From: Capronia americana
Taxonomy: Eukaryota > Ascomycota > Eurotiomycetes > Chaetothyriales > Herpotrichiellaceae
Length of the DNA stretch: 64,000 nucleotides
NCBI GenBank assembly: GCA_016110215.1
Contig: JADWQD010000004.1
Coordinates: 744,001-808,000 of the forward strand
Direction of reading: 5' to 3'
The translations under genes were made by a program, and so were the position numbers. Shown here piece by piece: positions 62,216-64,000 of the stretch (position 1 is the stretch's first letter; the number at the start of each line of letters is the position of its first letter). Under the pieces are notes generated by a model that was not told the origin of the DNA, did no database searches, and worked only from the letters and a program-made list of their open reading frames with translations.

Positions 62216-64000
62216 TCAACCCCCCCTCTCGCCGAAATCTTTGGCCCACTTCTCAAACTCCTCGAGTCCCTTCTTGCTAACGCTCGGCCGAATGCTGTCC
62301 AGACTTGCCTCGAAGTCAACCATCTGAATTGGTCGAATCTGTTCCTTCGGCGTGTACAAAAGAGCCTCGCCGAGGTGCCGCAAAGGTCCCATCGCAGCAT
62401 CTTTCGCCAGTGCTGTAATGTCCGAGCCGGAGTACCCTATGTCGATTTGTTAGCACCATCACGATGATCGGTATCTGCAGACCACTCACCATCAGTCAAC
62501 TCCACCAACCTCGTGATATCCTCCTCGCTCAACTCATGTTTCTGATGCCCCAGCAATGTTCGGATCTGGATACCTCTTGTCTCCGCTTCCGGCAACGGGA
62601 TATACTGCCGTCTAACAAACCTCCGTCGTGCCGCATCATCAATGTCCCACGGACAATTCGTTGCCGCGAGCACCAATACGCGACTCGCGTCCCCGACCGT
62701 CGTGTCTTTCCCCGCTGCTGCTCGCTGCAAGTCAGACCATTGAATCAGAAACTCCGTCTTGCTTCGCCGCGATGCTTCATGCTCGCTCGATCCACTCCTC
62801 GCGCTGAGCAGGGAATCAATCTCATCCACAAAGATGATGCTCGGCGCCAGCGCCTTCGCCAGCGCAAATAATGCCCGGACCAGTTTCTCCGACTCGCCGT
62901 GCCATTTGCTAGTCAGGCTACTAGCGCTGATGGCGAAGAATGTGCTCTTGCTTTCCGTGGCGACCGCCCTTGCGAGCATCGTTTTACCTGTCCCAGGTGG
63001 TCCGAACAGGAGCATGCCGCGCGCGGGTTCTCGTAGGCCCATGAACAGATCTGGTCTCAGGAAGGGATACACCACTGCCTCTTTCAACGCCTTCTTTGCC
63101 ATTGAGAGGCCAGCGACATCCTCCCAGTGTACTTCATCACCTTTCACCACAATCTCATTGAGAATCTGTTTGGCGGCGTTTTCATCCAGTCCCTTGGGCA
63201 AGTTCTTGAGGAGGTCCTTCATTCTTTTCTCCTGAGCCGATAGCTCGTCATCGTCTTCTGGCAACTCGCCGTCCGTTGATGGCGGAGTGATAGTATTTGC
63301 GCTCGGTGCTCGGCCTCCCTTGGGACGTCTGGGTCTGTCCAGACTTCGCTTCGGTGTTTCATCTTCTGTGTCGGAATGCATATCCCGCTTCGGCGGAGAG
63401 CGTCCTCTCGTCTCCAGCGCTGTGTCTGCAACACCGACCGGTTTTCGACTGATACCAGACGAGCTACTAGTGGTCGCGGGCTTGGGGTAGGCCCTTTCAA
63501 GTATGTTCCTCGCAAGCGGTTGCGGGACATTGTGTGCCCTCGGAGGATATTCTCTTCGATACGTGATCTCTGGGGCTCTTGGTAACGGTGCTGGAGATCT
63601 CGTCCTTGCCTTGGCAACAGGCGGGCTCAAAGGCGGAATATGTTGAGGTGGTGGAGGGGCTGCTCTCTCAGGTTCCGAGTCCAAGTCAATGAGACTCGGC
63701 GCAGATTCTGAAGTCAGCTTCAGGCTTTCCATGGACCTGTTGATGATGGATGGTGCTGGTGCAGTTGTCGAACTCAAAACGTCACGGTATCCCTGTTGTT
63801 GGGTGTAGTCAGGAACACTGAGTAGGGACGAAGCGTTAGACCTCCGTTGTTCTTCATATCGAGCTGTGGCATCTTGGTCGATACTTCGCCTTGCCGCCGT
63901 AGCACTCAGCCTCGCTTCGATGGTGGGATCTGACTCCGGTCGTTGAGGGTAAGAATTCTTCCGCGGTTGAGAGTCCCACGCCAATCCTGCTGCTTTCAAG
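62216..64000 (-). CDS. Katanin/spastin-like (Yta6/Sap1-type) AAA ATPase, C-terminal part
   Basis: The gene enters from the right edge. The visible exons, from before 64000 to 62490 and then 62436-62216, join over a 53-bp intron (GTGAGT...CATAG), giving the last 576 residues. The AAA module has Walker A GPPGTGKT, Walker B IIFVDEID, sensor LVLAATNCPWDID and arginine finger region RRRFVRRQYIPLPE. Upstream is the clade-typical DVAGLSMAKKALKEAVVYPF. The last exon gives DGYSGSDITALAKDAAMGPL, then a Vps4-type C-terminal helix region ending DFGERGG. The N-terminal part seen is Ser/Pro/Arg-rich and disordered. It belongs to the meiotic-clade AAA group (Vps4, katanin, spastin, yeast Yta6/Sap1), which remodels microtubules or membranes; the exact role is unknown. 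The true N terminus lies outside. Confidence 0.93.

Noticed and set aside
1..64000. tRNA, 5S rRNA, CRISPR or viral insertions
   Set aside because: I looked for B-box-like GGTTCGA motifs, regular spaced repeats and viral or transposon protein motifs on both strands and found none that hold up.

Overview
This window is nuclear DNA from a filamentous ascomycete (Pezizomycotina). Genes carry short introns of about 45-75 bp with GT-AG ends and CTNAC/CTAAT-type branch sites. The content is typical of moulds: a hybrid histidine kinase, a Zn2Cys6 factor, an eisosome protein, ATG9, GH76/GH17/GH47 enzymes and a DUF6594-type membrane protein. A dothideomycete is my best guess, from overall protein flavour only. 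No rRNA, tRNA, CRISPR array, intact transposon or virus-derived gene was seen.

Layout. Left edge: the start of MSH2 (minus) runs off the window and is divergent from an APP1-like phosphatidate phosphatase (plus). Then on the plus strand come an AAAP amino-acid transporter and two tandem paralogs of a family I do not recognise. From 8.7 to 25.4 kb everything is on the minus strand: a DHA1 MFS drug transporter, an F-box/LRR protein, eIF3 subunit K, a GPI-anchored GH76 mannanase, a large mitochondrial PPR-like protein and a five-exon GAF hybrid histidine kinase. From 26.3 to 58.0 kb everything is on the plus strand: a conserved Q-rich nuclear protein, a tiny Arg-rich protein, Pil1/Lsp1, an oversized cytochrome P450, a DUF6594-type protein, ATG9, a gene-empty block of about 7.7 kb, a Zn2Cys6 regulator, a GH47 alpha-mannosidase and LDB17/SPIN90. 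At the right edge, on the minus strand, lie a secreted Scw4/Scw10-like GH17 protein and the C-terminal part of a katanin/spastin-like AAA ATPase that leaves the window.

Functionally the genes are housekeeping or cell-surface genes: endocytosis and the cell cortex (Pil1, LDB17), the cell wall (GH76, GH17), glycoprotein processing (GH47), autophagy (ATG9), DNA mismatch repair (MSH2) and two-component signalling. They do not form an evident biosynthetic cluster. Most gene models were rebuilt by hand by joining exons across frames; many junctions are supported by family motifs that continue across them. The least understood parts are the tandem unknown pair at 6.2-8.0 kb, the open reading frame continuing after the APP1 stop, and the gene-empty block at 42.1-49.8 kb.
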